From NCBI RefSeq assembly GCF_003233655.1, contig NZ_CP029829.1, positions 1,932,978 through 1,996,977 on the forward strand: DNA of 64,000 nt. Reading direction: 5' to 3'. Origin of the DNA: Azospirillum ramasamyi (GTDB taxonomy: Bacteria; Pseudomonadota; Alphaproteobacteria; Azospirillales; Azospirillaceae). Numbering within the stretch: the first letter of the stretch is position 1; each line of letters begins with the position of its first letter. Under the pieces are notes generated by a model, which had not been told where the DNA came from, searched no databases, and saw only the letters and a list, made by a program, of their open reading frames with translations. Of this stretch, positions 53,160 to 60,791 are shown in pieces. The position numbers and the translations under genes were made by a program.

Positions 53160-54515
53160 TTACCAGCTCTTGGCACGGGCCGCCGGCTTGCCGCCGTGGG
53201 CTTCACGGCGGGCATGGGCGTGGTCCGGGCGGGAGTCGCCGCGGTGGTTGTCGTTGCGGGCATAGTCCGGGCGCGGGCCGCGCGGGGCGTGCGGACCCTT
53301 GGACTCGCCGTTGCGGTGCCACGGCTTGCCGCCGCCCGGACGGCCGTTGCGGGCCGGCGGACGGCCGGCGGTGGTGAAGGGGCGCGTCGGCTCCAGGCCG
53401 GGCACCACATGCACCTCGAGCGTCGCCTTCGTGTAGCGCTCGATGCGGACCAGGGTCTCGCGGTCGGCGCGGGCGGCGAAGGAGATCGCAACGCCCGAGG
53501 CGCCGGCGCGGCCGGTGCGGCCGATGCGGTGGACATAGTCCTCCGCCGAACGCGGCAGGTCGAAGTTGATGACGTGGGTGATGTCGCGCACGTCGATGCC
53601 GCGGGCGGCGACGTCGGTGGCGACCAGCAGGCGGACCTGACCGGTGCGCAGACGCTGGAGCGTGCGGTTGCGCTTGGTCTGGTCCATGTCGCCGTGAAGG
53701 GCGGCGGCGGCATGGCCGGCGGCGCTCAGCTCCTCGGCCAGCGTGTCGGCATCACGCTTGGTGGCGGCGAAGATGATCGCCTTGCCGACCTCTTCCTGGG
53801 CGGCGAAATGCTGCAGCAGGCGGCGCTTGTGCTCCATGTCGTCGGCATGGTGCAGGCGCTGCTCGACGTTGATCGCAGTCGCCTGGCTTTCGACGGCCAC
53901 GCGCTCCGGGTTGCGCAGCAGGTTGCCGGCCAGCTGCGCCATGCGGCGGTCCAGCGTGGCGGTGAACAGCAGGGTCTGGCGCGTCGGCGGGCAGCACTTG
54001 GCGATGGTCTCGACATCGTCGAGGAAGCCCATGTCCAGCATGCGGTCGGCCTCGTCGAGGATCAGCACCTCAACCTCGTCCAGCGCGATGCGGCGGCGGG
54101 CGACATGGTCCAGAAGGCGGCCCGGGGTGCAGACAAGAACGTCGACCGGACGCGACAGCAGGCGCAGCTGCTCGCGGTAGGGCATGCCGCCGACCACGTC
54201 CACGATGTTCAGCTTCATGAACTTCGCGTATTTGCGGGCGGCGTCGGTGACCTGCTTGGCCAGTTCACGGGTCGGGGCCAGAACCAGCACGCGCGGGGTG
54301 GCGGCGCCGTTCAGCGGCATCTCGGCGGTGCGGGTCAGCGCCGGCAGCATGAAGGCGGCGGTCTTGCCGGTGCCGGTCTCGGCGGTGGCGAGGATGTCGC
54401 GACCCTGCAGCGCCGGCGGAATGGCGGCGAGCTGGACCGGGGTCGGGGTGGTGTATTCGAACGCCTCGAGGGCCTTCAGGACGAGCGGGTGCAGGCCGAG
54501 TTCGGAAAACGTCAA
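53160..54515 (-). CDS. DEAD-box RNA helicase (RhlE-like)
   Basis: A 451-residue ATP-dependent RNA helicase. In order: F-x-E-L start and Q motif ('TPTPVQLAAIPPAL'), motif I 'AETGTGKT', 'PTRELAKQ', 'CTPGRLLD', motif II D-E-A-D ('LILDEADRMLDMGF'), motif III as T-A-T, 'ATDVAARGIDV' and motif VI 'HRIGRTGRAG'. The C-terminal tail after residue about 375 is Arg/Gly/His-rich, as in RhlE, which helps ribosome assembly and cold-stress mRNA remodelling. Start ATG 54515. A 293-base gap upstream may include a regulated leader. Confidence 0.93.
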   Translation of the reverse strand: MTFSELGLHPLVLKALEAFEYTTPTPVQLAAIPPALQGRDILATAETGTGKTAAFMLPALTRTAEMPLNGAATPRVLVLAPTRELAKQVTDAARKYAKFMKLNIVDVVGGMPYREQLRLLSRPVDVLVCTPGRLLDHVARRRIALDEVEVLILDEADRMLDMGFLDDVETIAKCCPPTRQTLLFTATLDRRMAQLAGNLLRNPERVAVESQATAINVEQRLHHADDMEHKRRLLQHFAAQEEVGKAIIFAATKRDADTLAEELSAAGHAAAALHGDMDQTKRNRTLQRLRTGQVRLLVATDVAARGIDVRDITHVINFDLPRSAEDYVHRIGRTGRAGASGVAISFAARADRETLVRIERYTKATLEVHVVPGLEPTRPFTTAGRPPARNGRPGGGKPWHRNGESKGPHAPRGPRPDYARNDNHRGDSRPDHAHARREAHGGKPAARAKSW

Positions 54516-54808
54516 GTCGTAACAACCTTCTCAAAGCAACACGGTACGGCCCCGCGCGCCCCGATGGCGGGCGTGGGACATACCGGCGGTCTCGCCGGGA
54601 GGAGGTCGATAGAGGGAGAGGCGTCTATCCGATGCAGCGGCGAGATCGTCCCTAGAACACCGGGACGTTTGCCCCGCAAGGGGCTGCCGTTGCGCAATCA
54701 CAGCGCGTCTCGCTCAAGAGACGCGCGAGCCTCCAGCGATCAAGACGCCCTAGATAGTCTATTGCGCCGCACAAGACAAGCCCCATCGCGGAACGAGCCA
54801 CGCGTCCG

Positions 54809-55345
54809 TCACTTGACGACCATGCGTTCGATGTAGATGTCGCGGATCAGGCCGGTCCCGGCCTCGCGGTTCACGGCCTCCCTGACGCGCGCCTTCATGA
54901 AGGCGGCGGAGCCGGTTCCGGTCAGGGCTTCGGCGCCGGCCTGGCCGACGGTCTGGAACAGCCGGTCGGCGATGCGGTCCTGGTAGCGCAGGACGCGGTC
55001 GGCCTCCACCTGCGGCGCCAGCACCAGCGAGACCTGCATCTCCACCGCGCGCAGGCCGCCCAGCGGCACCTCGATCGCCGGCAGCCGCGCGAGGTTGGGC
55101 TTCGGCCCCATGCGCTCCTCGATCCGCCGCTGCTCCACGATGCGGTCCACCGCGACGCCGCCGCCATAGGCCAGCCCGGCCAGGGTCAGCAGCGCGATCA
55201 GGACGACGATCAGCGTGCGGGTCGGATGGGCGGCTTCGGAATGGGGAGCCTGCTGCGGAGCAAGCGCGTCCGGCGCATCCCGCCGCAACGGATCGGGAGG
55301 CGGGGCCGGGTACGGCGTTCCGTGCAGCGTTCGATGGGTGGCCAT
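54809..55345 (-). CDS. FliL-like single-pass membrane protein
   Basis: 178 residues: a Pro-rich cytoplasmic head, one membrane helix (about residues 43-66, 'TLIVVLIALLTLAGLAYGGGVAV'), and a periplasmic domain with the FliL-type layout. The layout is 'LPAIEVPLGG' and a strand with 'MQVSLVLAP', a helix 'VLRYQDRIADRLFQTV', then 'FMKARVREAVNREAGTGLIRDIYIERMVV' (closing helix and strand, cited in outline). FliL sits around the flagellar stator, but no flagellar gene is nearby here. It may be a divergent or repurposed FliL-like protein. Confidence 0.65.
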   Translation of the reverse strand: MATHRTLHGTPYPAPPPDPLRRDAPDALAPQQAPHSEAAHPTRTLIVVLIALLTLAGLAYGGGVAVDRIVEQRRIEERMGPKPNLARLPAIEVPLGGLRAVEMQVSLVLAPQVEADRVLRYQDRIADRLFQTVGQAGAEALTGTGSAAFMKARVREAVNREAGTGLIRDIYIERMVVK

Positions 55346-55460
55346 GGTCGGCCTTCCTCCGGGCCGGACAGGGGCTTGGAGGAGTCTACCGCCGCCGCGG
55401 TTAAGATTCGGTGGAGGCGGGGCGCCGCCGGCGACGGCGCCCCGGGCTTTCGGCCGGGCT

Positions 55461-55928
55461 TCAGGCCGTCACGGCCATCCGCCCCGCCCGCGCACGCATC
55501 AGCAGCCACACCGCCGACACGCCCAGCAGCTTCGACGCGAAGCTGGCGGCCCACACCGCGGGATCCCAGATGTCCAGCATGCCGAAGAAGATGGCGGTGT
55601 CGACCGGCACCGACAGGGCGGCGCTGATCCACAGACGGTCGCGCAGCGGACGGCGGGTGATGGTGAAGACCGCCCAGTCGATCATCTCCGACACCGCGAA
55701 GGCGAGCACGCTGGCGGTGGCGACGACGGGATCGGTCAACAGATAGGACAGCACGGTGCCGCCCAGCATGGCGGCGAGCGACCAATGGCCGAATCGCACC
55801 TGCACCATGTCGCGCAGGATGAAGATCAGCCCGGCCCAGCAGGACCAGACCAGATCCAGGTGCGGAAACAGGCTGAAGGCGAAGTTGATGGCAAGAATGC
55901 TGCCGATATAGGCGGCAAGCCAGAGCAT
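55461..55928 (-). CDS. VUT-family membrane protein (queuosine-precursor transporter-like)
   Basis: A 155-residue membrane protein with about five helices. It fits the VUT/YhhQ family: 'FILRDMVQVRFGHWSLAAMLGG' is the family's R-D-x-V-Q element, and 'VLAFAVSEMIDWAVFTI' and 'IWDPAVWAASFASKLLG' follow. YhhQ imports preQ0/preQ1 for queuosine. The protein is shorter than YhhQ (about 220 residues), so it belongs to the short VUT group. Start ATG 55928 follows GGAGGATC at ideal spacing; the frame also opens at 55961. Confidence 0.82.
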   Translation of the reverse strand: MLWLAAYIGSILAINFAFSLFPHLDLVWSCWAGLIFILRDMVQVRFGHWSLAAMLGGTVLSYLLTDPVVATASVLAFAVSEMIDWAVFTITRRPLRDRLWISAALSVPVDTAIFFGMLDIWDPAVWAASFASKLLGVSAVWLLMRARAGRMAVTA

Positions 55929-56088
55929 GGCGATGATCCTCCGAAAGCGGACCCGCGGCAATACGGGCGCCTGTGACCGGAGCAGTCCCCGCGTGAATGC
56001 GAGCGCCCCGAAGCCGCTGTAGCTAACAGAACATCGCCATGGTGGAAAGGTGCCGCGTGCCCCCCCCGGACGCGCGTGCCTCCGACCC

Positions 56089-57690
56089 TCAGACCGGCTT
56101 GGCCTCGCTCTTCATCAGGGCGTAGGTGTAGCTGTCCACCAGCGCTTCCATCGAGGCTTCGATGATGTTGGTGGAGACACCCAGCGTCGACCATTCGCTG
56201 CCGTCGGTGTGCGCGCTGCGGATCAGCACGCGCGGCATGGCGCCGGTGCCGTCCTTGGCGGCCAGGATGCGGACGCGGTAGTCGGACAGGCTGAGCTGGG
56301 CCAGCGCCGGATAGACCGGCTCCAGCGCCTTGCGCATGGCGACGTCCAGCGCGTGGACCGGGCCGTTGCCGTCAGCCACCTCCAGCCGGATGGCGTCGCC
56401 GACGCGGACGCGCACCACCGCCTCCGATTCCACCACCAGCTTGCCGACGGCGTTGTAGCGGCGCTCGTCGGTGACGTGGAAGCGCAGAAGCTCGAAGAAG
56501 CGCGGCACCTCGCCCAGCTCGCGCCGGACCAGAAGCTCGAAGCTGGCCTCCGCCGTGTCATAGGCGTAGCCGTCGCTGTCGCGCTGCTTCACCAGATCGA
56601 GCAGGCCGGCCAGCCGGTCGTCCTTCGCGTCCACCGCCATGCCGATGTCGCGCAGCCGCACGATCAGGTTGGAGCGGCCGGCCTGGTCCGACATCACGAT
56701 CTGGCGGCGGTTGCCGATGGCCTCGGGCACCACATGCTCGTAGGACGACGGATCCTTCTCCACCGCCGAGACATGCAGCCCGCCCTTATGGGCGAAGGCG
56801 CTGGCGCCGACGTAAGGGGCGTGCCGGTTGGGGGCACGGTTCAGGCGGTCGTCGAAGGCGCGGCTCAGCTGGGTCAGGAGATGCAGATCCTCGCGCCGGA
56901 TGCCGGTCTCGTACCCCAGCTTCAGCATCAGCGTCGGGATCAGCGAGACGAGGTTGGCGTTGCCGCAACGCTCGCCCAGGCCGTTGATGGTGCCCTGGAC
57001 CATGCGCGCGCCGGCCCGCACCGCCGCCAGCGAGTTGGCGACGGCGTTCTCGGTGTCGTTGTGGCAGTGGATGCCGAGATTGTCGCCGGGGATGCCGTGC
57101 GTCTCCACCACCTCCCGCACGATGGCGTCGATCTCGTGCGGCAGGGTGCCGCCGTTGGTGTCGCACAGCACGATCCAGCGCGCGCCGGCCTCATACGCCG
57201 CCTTGATGCAGGAAACGGCATAGTCCGGGTTGCGCTTGTAGCCGTCGAAGAAATGCTCGGCATCGAACAGCGCCTCGCCCTTGGCGGCGTGCAGCGCGGC
57301 GATGCTGTCGCGGATCAGGTCGAGGTTCTCCTCGCGCGGGATGTTCAGCGCGACGTCGACATGGAAGTCCCAGGTCTTGCCGACCATGCAGACCGCCTTG
57401 GCGCGCGACTGCGCCAGCGCCGTCAGCTGCGGGTCGTTGGCGGCGCTGCGGCCGGGGCGGCGGGTCATGCCGAAGGCGGTGAAGGTGGCGCGGGTCAGCT
57501 CCGGCGCCTCGGCGAAGAACTGGTCGTCGGTCGGGTTGGCGCCGGGCCAGCCGCCTTCGACATAGTCGATGCCCAGACGGTCGAGATCCTTGGCAATCGC
57601 AATCTTGTCGGCGACCGAGAAATCCACGTCCTGGGTCTGCGCCCCGTCGCGCAGCGTGGTGTCGTAAAGATAGATGCGTTCGCCCGTCAT
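56089..57690 (-). CDS. cimA: Citramalate synthase
   Basis: A 533-residue LeuA-like enzyme that condenses pyruvate and acetyl-CoA to citramalate, the threonine-independent route to isoleucine. The catalytic part has 'YLYDTTLRDGAQTQDV', 'DYVEGGWPGANPTDDQFF', 'VLCDTNGGTLPHEIDAIV', 'IHCHNDTENAVANSLAAV' and 'INGLGERCGNANL' (metal and acyl sites). The linker and C-terminal regulatory domain follow ('ASFAHKGG'-like 'SAFAHKGGLHVSAVEKD'). It would feed LeuC/LeuD, so it links to leuC in this window. Start ATG 57690. Confidence 0.95.
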   Translation of the reverse strand: MTGERIYLYDTTLRDGAQTQDVDFSVADKIAIAKDLDRLGIDYVEGGWPGANPTDDQFFAEAPELTRATFTAFGMTRRPGRSAANDPQLTALAQSRAKAVCMVGKTWDFHVDVALNIPREENLDLIRDSIAALHAAKGEALFDAEHFFDGYKRNPDYAVSCIKAAYEAGARWIVLCDTNGGTLPHEIDAIVREVVETHGIPGDNLGIHCHNDTENAVANSLAAVRAGARMVQGTINGLGERCGNANLVSLIPTLMLKLGYETGIRREDLHLLTQLSRAFDDRLNRAPNRHAPYVGASAFAHKGGLHVSAVEKDPSSYEHVVPEAIGNRRQIVMSDQAGRSNLIVRLRDIGMAVDAKDDRLAGLLDLVKQRDSDGYAYDTAEASFELLVRRELGEVPRFFELLRFHVTDERRYNAVGKLVVESEAVVRVRVGDAIRLEVADGNGPVHALDVAMRKALEPVYPALAQLSLSDYRVRILAAKDGTGAMPRVLIRSAHTDGSEWSTLGVSTNIIEASMEALVDSYTYALMKSEAKPV

Positions 57691-57892
57691 CGCCGTCTGA
57701 CCCGTCTTAAGCCGATGGAACGGCAGAAGGTCTGCCGCACCGTGGAAAGCCGGGAGAATGGACGATGCGGCGCCTGCGCTCAACCGTTTTGAAAAGAAAC
57801 TTGCGAAAACCGCAGCTTTGCCGCAACGGACGAGAATACCCGGCGATGCCCGCAAGCGGGCGGGGATGACGCCCCGCCCGTCCCCGGCCGGC

Positions 57893-58780
57893 TCAACGCG
57901 CGAACAGGCGGTAGAGCGCGGAATGGTCCAGCGCGCCGTCGCCCTGTTCGACCAGCAGCTCGAACAGTTCCAGCGACAGGCCCAGGGTCGGAAGGTCGAT
58001 GCCGGACTGCTGGGCCAGCTCCTCCGCCTGGCGCAGATCCTTGACCTGGGTGGTGACGCGGCCGCCCGGCGTGAAGTCGCCGTTGACCATGCGGCCGCCA
58101 TGCAGGTCGAGGATGCGGGATTCGGCGAAGCCGCCGCGGATGGCCTCGCGCACCTTCGCCGGATCGGCGCCGGCCGCGCGCGCCAGGGCCAGCGCCTCCG
58201 CCACGGCGCCGATGGTGAGGCCGACGATGACCTGATTGGCGGATTTGGCGATCTGTCCGGCGCCGCTGGCCCCGACATGGGTGATGCGGCGGCCCATCGC
58301 CTGCAGCACCGGCAGGGCGCGGGCGAAGGCGGCGTCGGAACCGCCGGCCATGATGGTCAGGGCCGCGGCCTCCGCCGCCACCGTGCCGCCGGAAACGGGG
58401 GCGTCGAGCCAGTCCGCACCGGCCGCAGCGGCCCGTTGGGCGAGCGAACGGGTGGCGGCGACGGCGGTGGTGCCCATGTCGATCACCAGATGACCCGGGC
58501 GCAGGACCGGAATCAGCGCGTCGGCCATCGCCTCCACCGCCGCCGTGTCGGTCAGCATCAGGATGACGATCCCGGCCTGTCCGGCGACCGCGGCCGGACC
58601 GGTGGCGGCGATCATGCCCTCCCCCGCCAGTTCGGCGACCGGGCCGGGGCTGCGGCTGGTCACCACCGGTTCCGCACCGGCGCGGGCCAGGGCACGGGCC
58701 ATCGGCTTGCCCATCAGGCCGAGCCCGATGAAGCCGATGCGCTGGCCGGAAAGGTCGGGGCGGGTGGTCTCTTCGCTCAT
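57893..58780 (-). CDS. Beta-hydroxyacid dehydrogenase (3-hydroxyisobutyrate dehydrogenase family)
   Basis: A 295-residue NAD(P)-dependent enzyme. The Rossmann loop is 'IGFIGLGLMGKPMARAL', then 'VIDMGTTAVAATRSLA', 'WLDAPVSGGTVAAEAA' (substrate loop), 'GQIAKSANQVIVG' with the catalytic Lys, and C-terminal 'KDLRQAEELAQQSGIDLP'. It could act on 3-hydroxyisobutyrate, tartronate semialdehyde or succinic semialdehyde. The substrate cannot be set. Confidence 0.92.
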   Translation of the reverse strand: MSEETTRPDLSGQRIGFIGLGLMGKPMARALARAGAEPVVTSRSPGPVAELAGEGMIAATGPAAVAGQAGIVILMLTDTAAVEAMADALIPVLRPGHLVIDMGTTAVAATRSLAQRAAAAGADWLDAPVSGGTVAAEAAALTIMAGGSDAAFARALPVLQAMGRRITHVGASGAGQIAKSANQVIVGLTIGAVAEALALARAAGADPAKVREAIRGGFAESRILDLHGGRMVNGDFTPGGRVTTQVKDLRQAEELAQQSGIDLPTLGLSLELFELLVEQGDGALDHSALYRLFAR

Positions 58781-58828
58781 GTCCAGGCTTTCAGTGGAAT
58801 TCCGGGCTTACGGAAAAGGCCGGCGGGA

Positions 58829-59254
58829 TCACAGGCGCATGTGGCGGGCGCGGGCGCCGCGTTCGATGGCGGCGGCGCACAGACGGTCCACCCCGAGCCG
58901 GTGGCGGATCAGCTCCAGCATGCGCAGTTCCTCCTGCGAGGCCTTGGGATCGGCGGCGGCGATGTCGCAGGCGACCGCATAGGCGGTTTCGCGCAGCTTG
59001 ATCGGCAGCGCCTGCTCGACGATGGTCAGAACGGTGTCCAGCCCGTCGCTGTCGGACAGCATGGCGGTGCATTCGCGGGTGGCGGCCATCACCTGATCGC
59101 CGCTGTAGTCCTTGAAGATCGGCAGGTAGCGCACGTTCTCGCCGATGGCCTCCAGTTCCGCGTCGGTCATGTCGCCGTCGCAGGCGGAAACCAGGACCAT
59201 GACGTAGATGAGGGCGCTGTGGTGGTCGATCATGGCGTCTGTCGGCTTTCTCAT
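58829..59254 (-). CDS. TerB-like (tellurite resistance family) helical protein
   Basis: A 141-residue all-helical cytoplasmic protein of the TerB/DjlA-N fold. The first acidic hairpin is 'VLVSACDGDMTDAELEAIGE' in part; the second is 'ACDIAAADPKASQEELRMLELI'. These Asp/Glu clusters can bind metal. The name comes from tellurite-resistance operons, but solitary copies like this have no proven role. Start ATG 59254 has AAGGGAG nine bases upstream. Confidence 0.85.
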   Translation of the reverse strand: MRKPTDAMIDHHSALIYVMVLVSACDGDMTDAELEAIGENVRYLPIFKDYSGDQVMAATRECTAMLSDSDGLDTVLTIVEQALPIKLRETAYAVACDIAAADPKASQEELRMLELIRHRLGVDRLCAAAIERGARARHMRL

Positions 59255-59427
59255 GAGGCGGTCTCCCTTGGGGAGCGGTCGCGTGTCCGCCCGGCAATCT
59301 CGAACGGCGCCCCGGCCGCGTCAAGCCCGGCGTCCGACACCGCCCATGCGGCGTCAAGGGTGCCATGCTCGCGGCGGAGAGGTTGGCCGCTCGACGCGAC
59401 GGTTGGCTCCCCCTATTGTCGCGCGTC

Positions 59428-60375
59428 ATGAACGTCGTCCTCAATGTCGCTTTTCCCGTATTCGCCATCATCCTGGCCGGCTTCCTGTCGGGAAAGACGA
59501 AGCTGCTCGGTCCCGCCTCGTCCGAAGCGCTCAACAAGTTCGTCTACTGGATGGCGCTGCCGCCGGTGCTGTTCCTGGGCACGGCGCGACGGTCGATCCC
59601 GGAGATCTTCAACGGCCCCTTCATCGGCGCCTTCCTGGGGTCGATGCTGCTGGTCTATGCGTTGGGGGCGATCATCGGCCGGCTCCTGCGGCGGGAGCGC
59701 ACGCAGATCCAGTGCATGCAGGGGCTGAACGCCGCCTTCTCCAACACCGGCTACATGGGCATCCCGCTGTTCCTGGCCGCCTTCGGCCCGGACCATCTGG
59801 CCCCCACCATCCTGGCGACCGTCATCATGAGCGCCATCATGGTCGGCATCGCCGTGGTCTGGATGGAGTTCGCCAACAGCCAGGGCGGCGGGCTGGGCAA
59901 GGCGCTGCGCGACGTCGGGCGGGCGCTGGCGAAGAATCCGCTGATCCTGTCCACCGCCGCCGGCATCGCCTGGTCGGCGCTGCTGCCCGGCGTGGCGGTG
60001 CCCAAGCCGATCGCCACCTTCTGCGAACTGATGGGCGCCCCCGCCGGTCCCTGCGCCCTGTTCGCCATCGGCCTGTTCCTGGCCTCGCAGCGGCTGACCG
60101 CCGGGCTGGCGGAAGCCGGGTGGATCAGCGCGCTGAAGCTGCTGGTGCATCCGGCGCTGGCCTGGGTGCTGACGCAGACCCTGTTCCCGATGGATCCGTT
60201 CTGGACCGGAAGCGCCGTGATCCTGGCGGCACTGCCCACCGGCGCCCTGACCTTCGTGGTGGCGACCCAGTACCAGACCTATGTGGAGCGCACCTCCTCG
60301 GCGATCCTGGTCTCCACGGTGCTCAGCGTGGTGACTTTGTCGGCGCTTCTCGCAGTCTACGCCCCCGCCGGATGA
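59428..60375 (+). CDS. AEC-family (auxin efflux carrier-like) transporter
   Basis: A 315-residue polytopic membrane protein with about ten helices. It has the AEC pattern of two five-helix halves: 'VLNVAFPVFAIILAGFLSG', 'ALNKFVYWMALPPVLFLGTA', 'NAAFSNTGYMGIPLFLAAFG' (conserved N-x-G-Y-M-G-x-P crossing) and 'AAGIAWSALLPGVAVPKPI'. Later come 'CALFAIGLFLASQRL' and 'AALPTGALTFVVATQY' near the end. Relatives export malate, malonate or other carboxylates. Start ATG 59428; upstream open frame is not convincing. Confidence 0.9.
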   Translation: MNVVLNVAFPVFAIILAGFLSGKTKLLGPASSEALNKFVYWMALPPVLFLGTARRSIPEIFNGPFIGAFLGSMLLVYALGAIIGRLLRRERTQIQCMQGLNAAFSNTGYMGIPLFLAAFGPDHLAPTILATVIMSAIMVGIAVVWMEFANSQGGGLGKALRDVGRALAKNPLILSTAAGIAWSALLPGVAVPKPIATFCELMGAPAGPCALFAIGLFLASQRLTAGLAEAGWISALKLLVHPALAWVLTQTLFPMDPFWTGSAVILAALPTGALTFVVATQYQTYVERTSSAILVSTVLSVVTLSALLAVYAPAG

Positions 60376-60791
60376 TGCAGCGCAAGGGAAGGATCGGCGG
60401 GGACAAGGCGACGGCATGAGCAGACGGAGCCAGCGGCCAATAAAGCGAAATGTAACCCTTGCATGAAACTCTTGCGTCATCGCCCGGCGGCGGCAAGAAT
60501 GCATATTGGAGAGTGCGGGACGCCCGGCTGGATAATAGCCAACTGGATAATAAAGTGCGGCATTGACGCGGGCGCCTGAACCGGCGGCCTCGCGCCGGTG
60601 CGGATGGAGCGGAGCGCAAGCGATGCGGCACGCCATGAACCATCGGCTTCCCGAAGCGGCCACGGCCCGCCCGCCGCGCTTCCGTCCGTCCGCCGTCCGA
60701 TGCCGCGCTTCAGGATCAGCATCTGCCCCAACTGTCCGCGCCCGCCGGCCCTCCGCTACCTTGCAAGTCCTCAACAGCGCGGAGCTGGGCC
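60376..60791. other. 416-base intergenic region before the GGDEF-EAL gene
   Basis: No credible gene. It contains a 10-base direct repeat CTGGATAATA at 60528-60537 and 60543-60552 (15-base period). It also contains an AT-richer stretch (GCATATTGGA, 60501-60510) and AATAAAGCGAAATG near 60440, similar to the half-sites at 26386. These lie upstream of the diguanylate cyclase gene and could be regulatory. Confidence 0.5.

Noticed and set aside
54516-54808. A gene between the helicase and the FliL-like gene
   Set aside because: The 293-base gap has only short frames without a ribosome site or recognisable product. It more likely holds the helicase promoter and leader.
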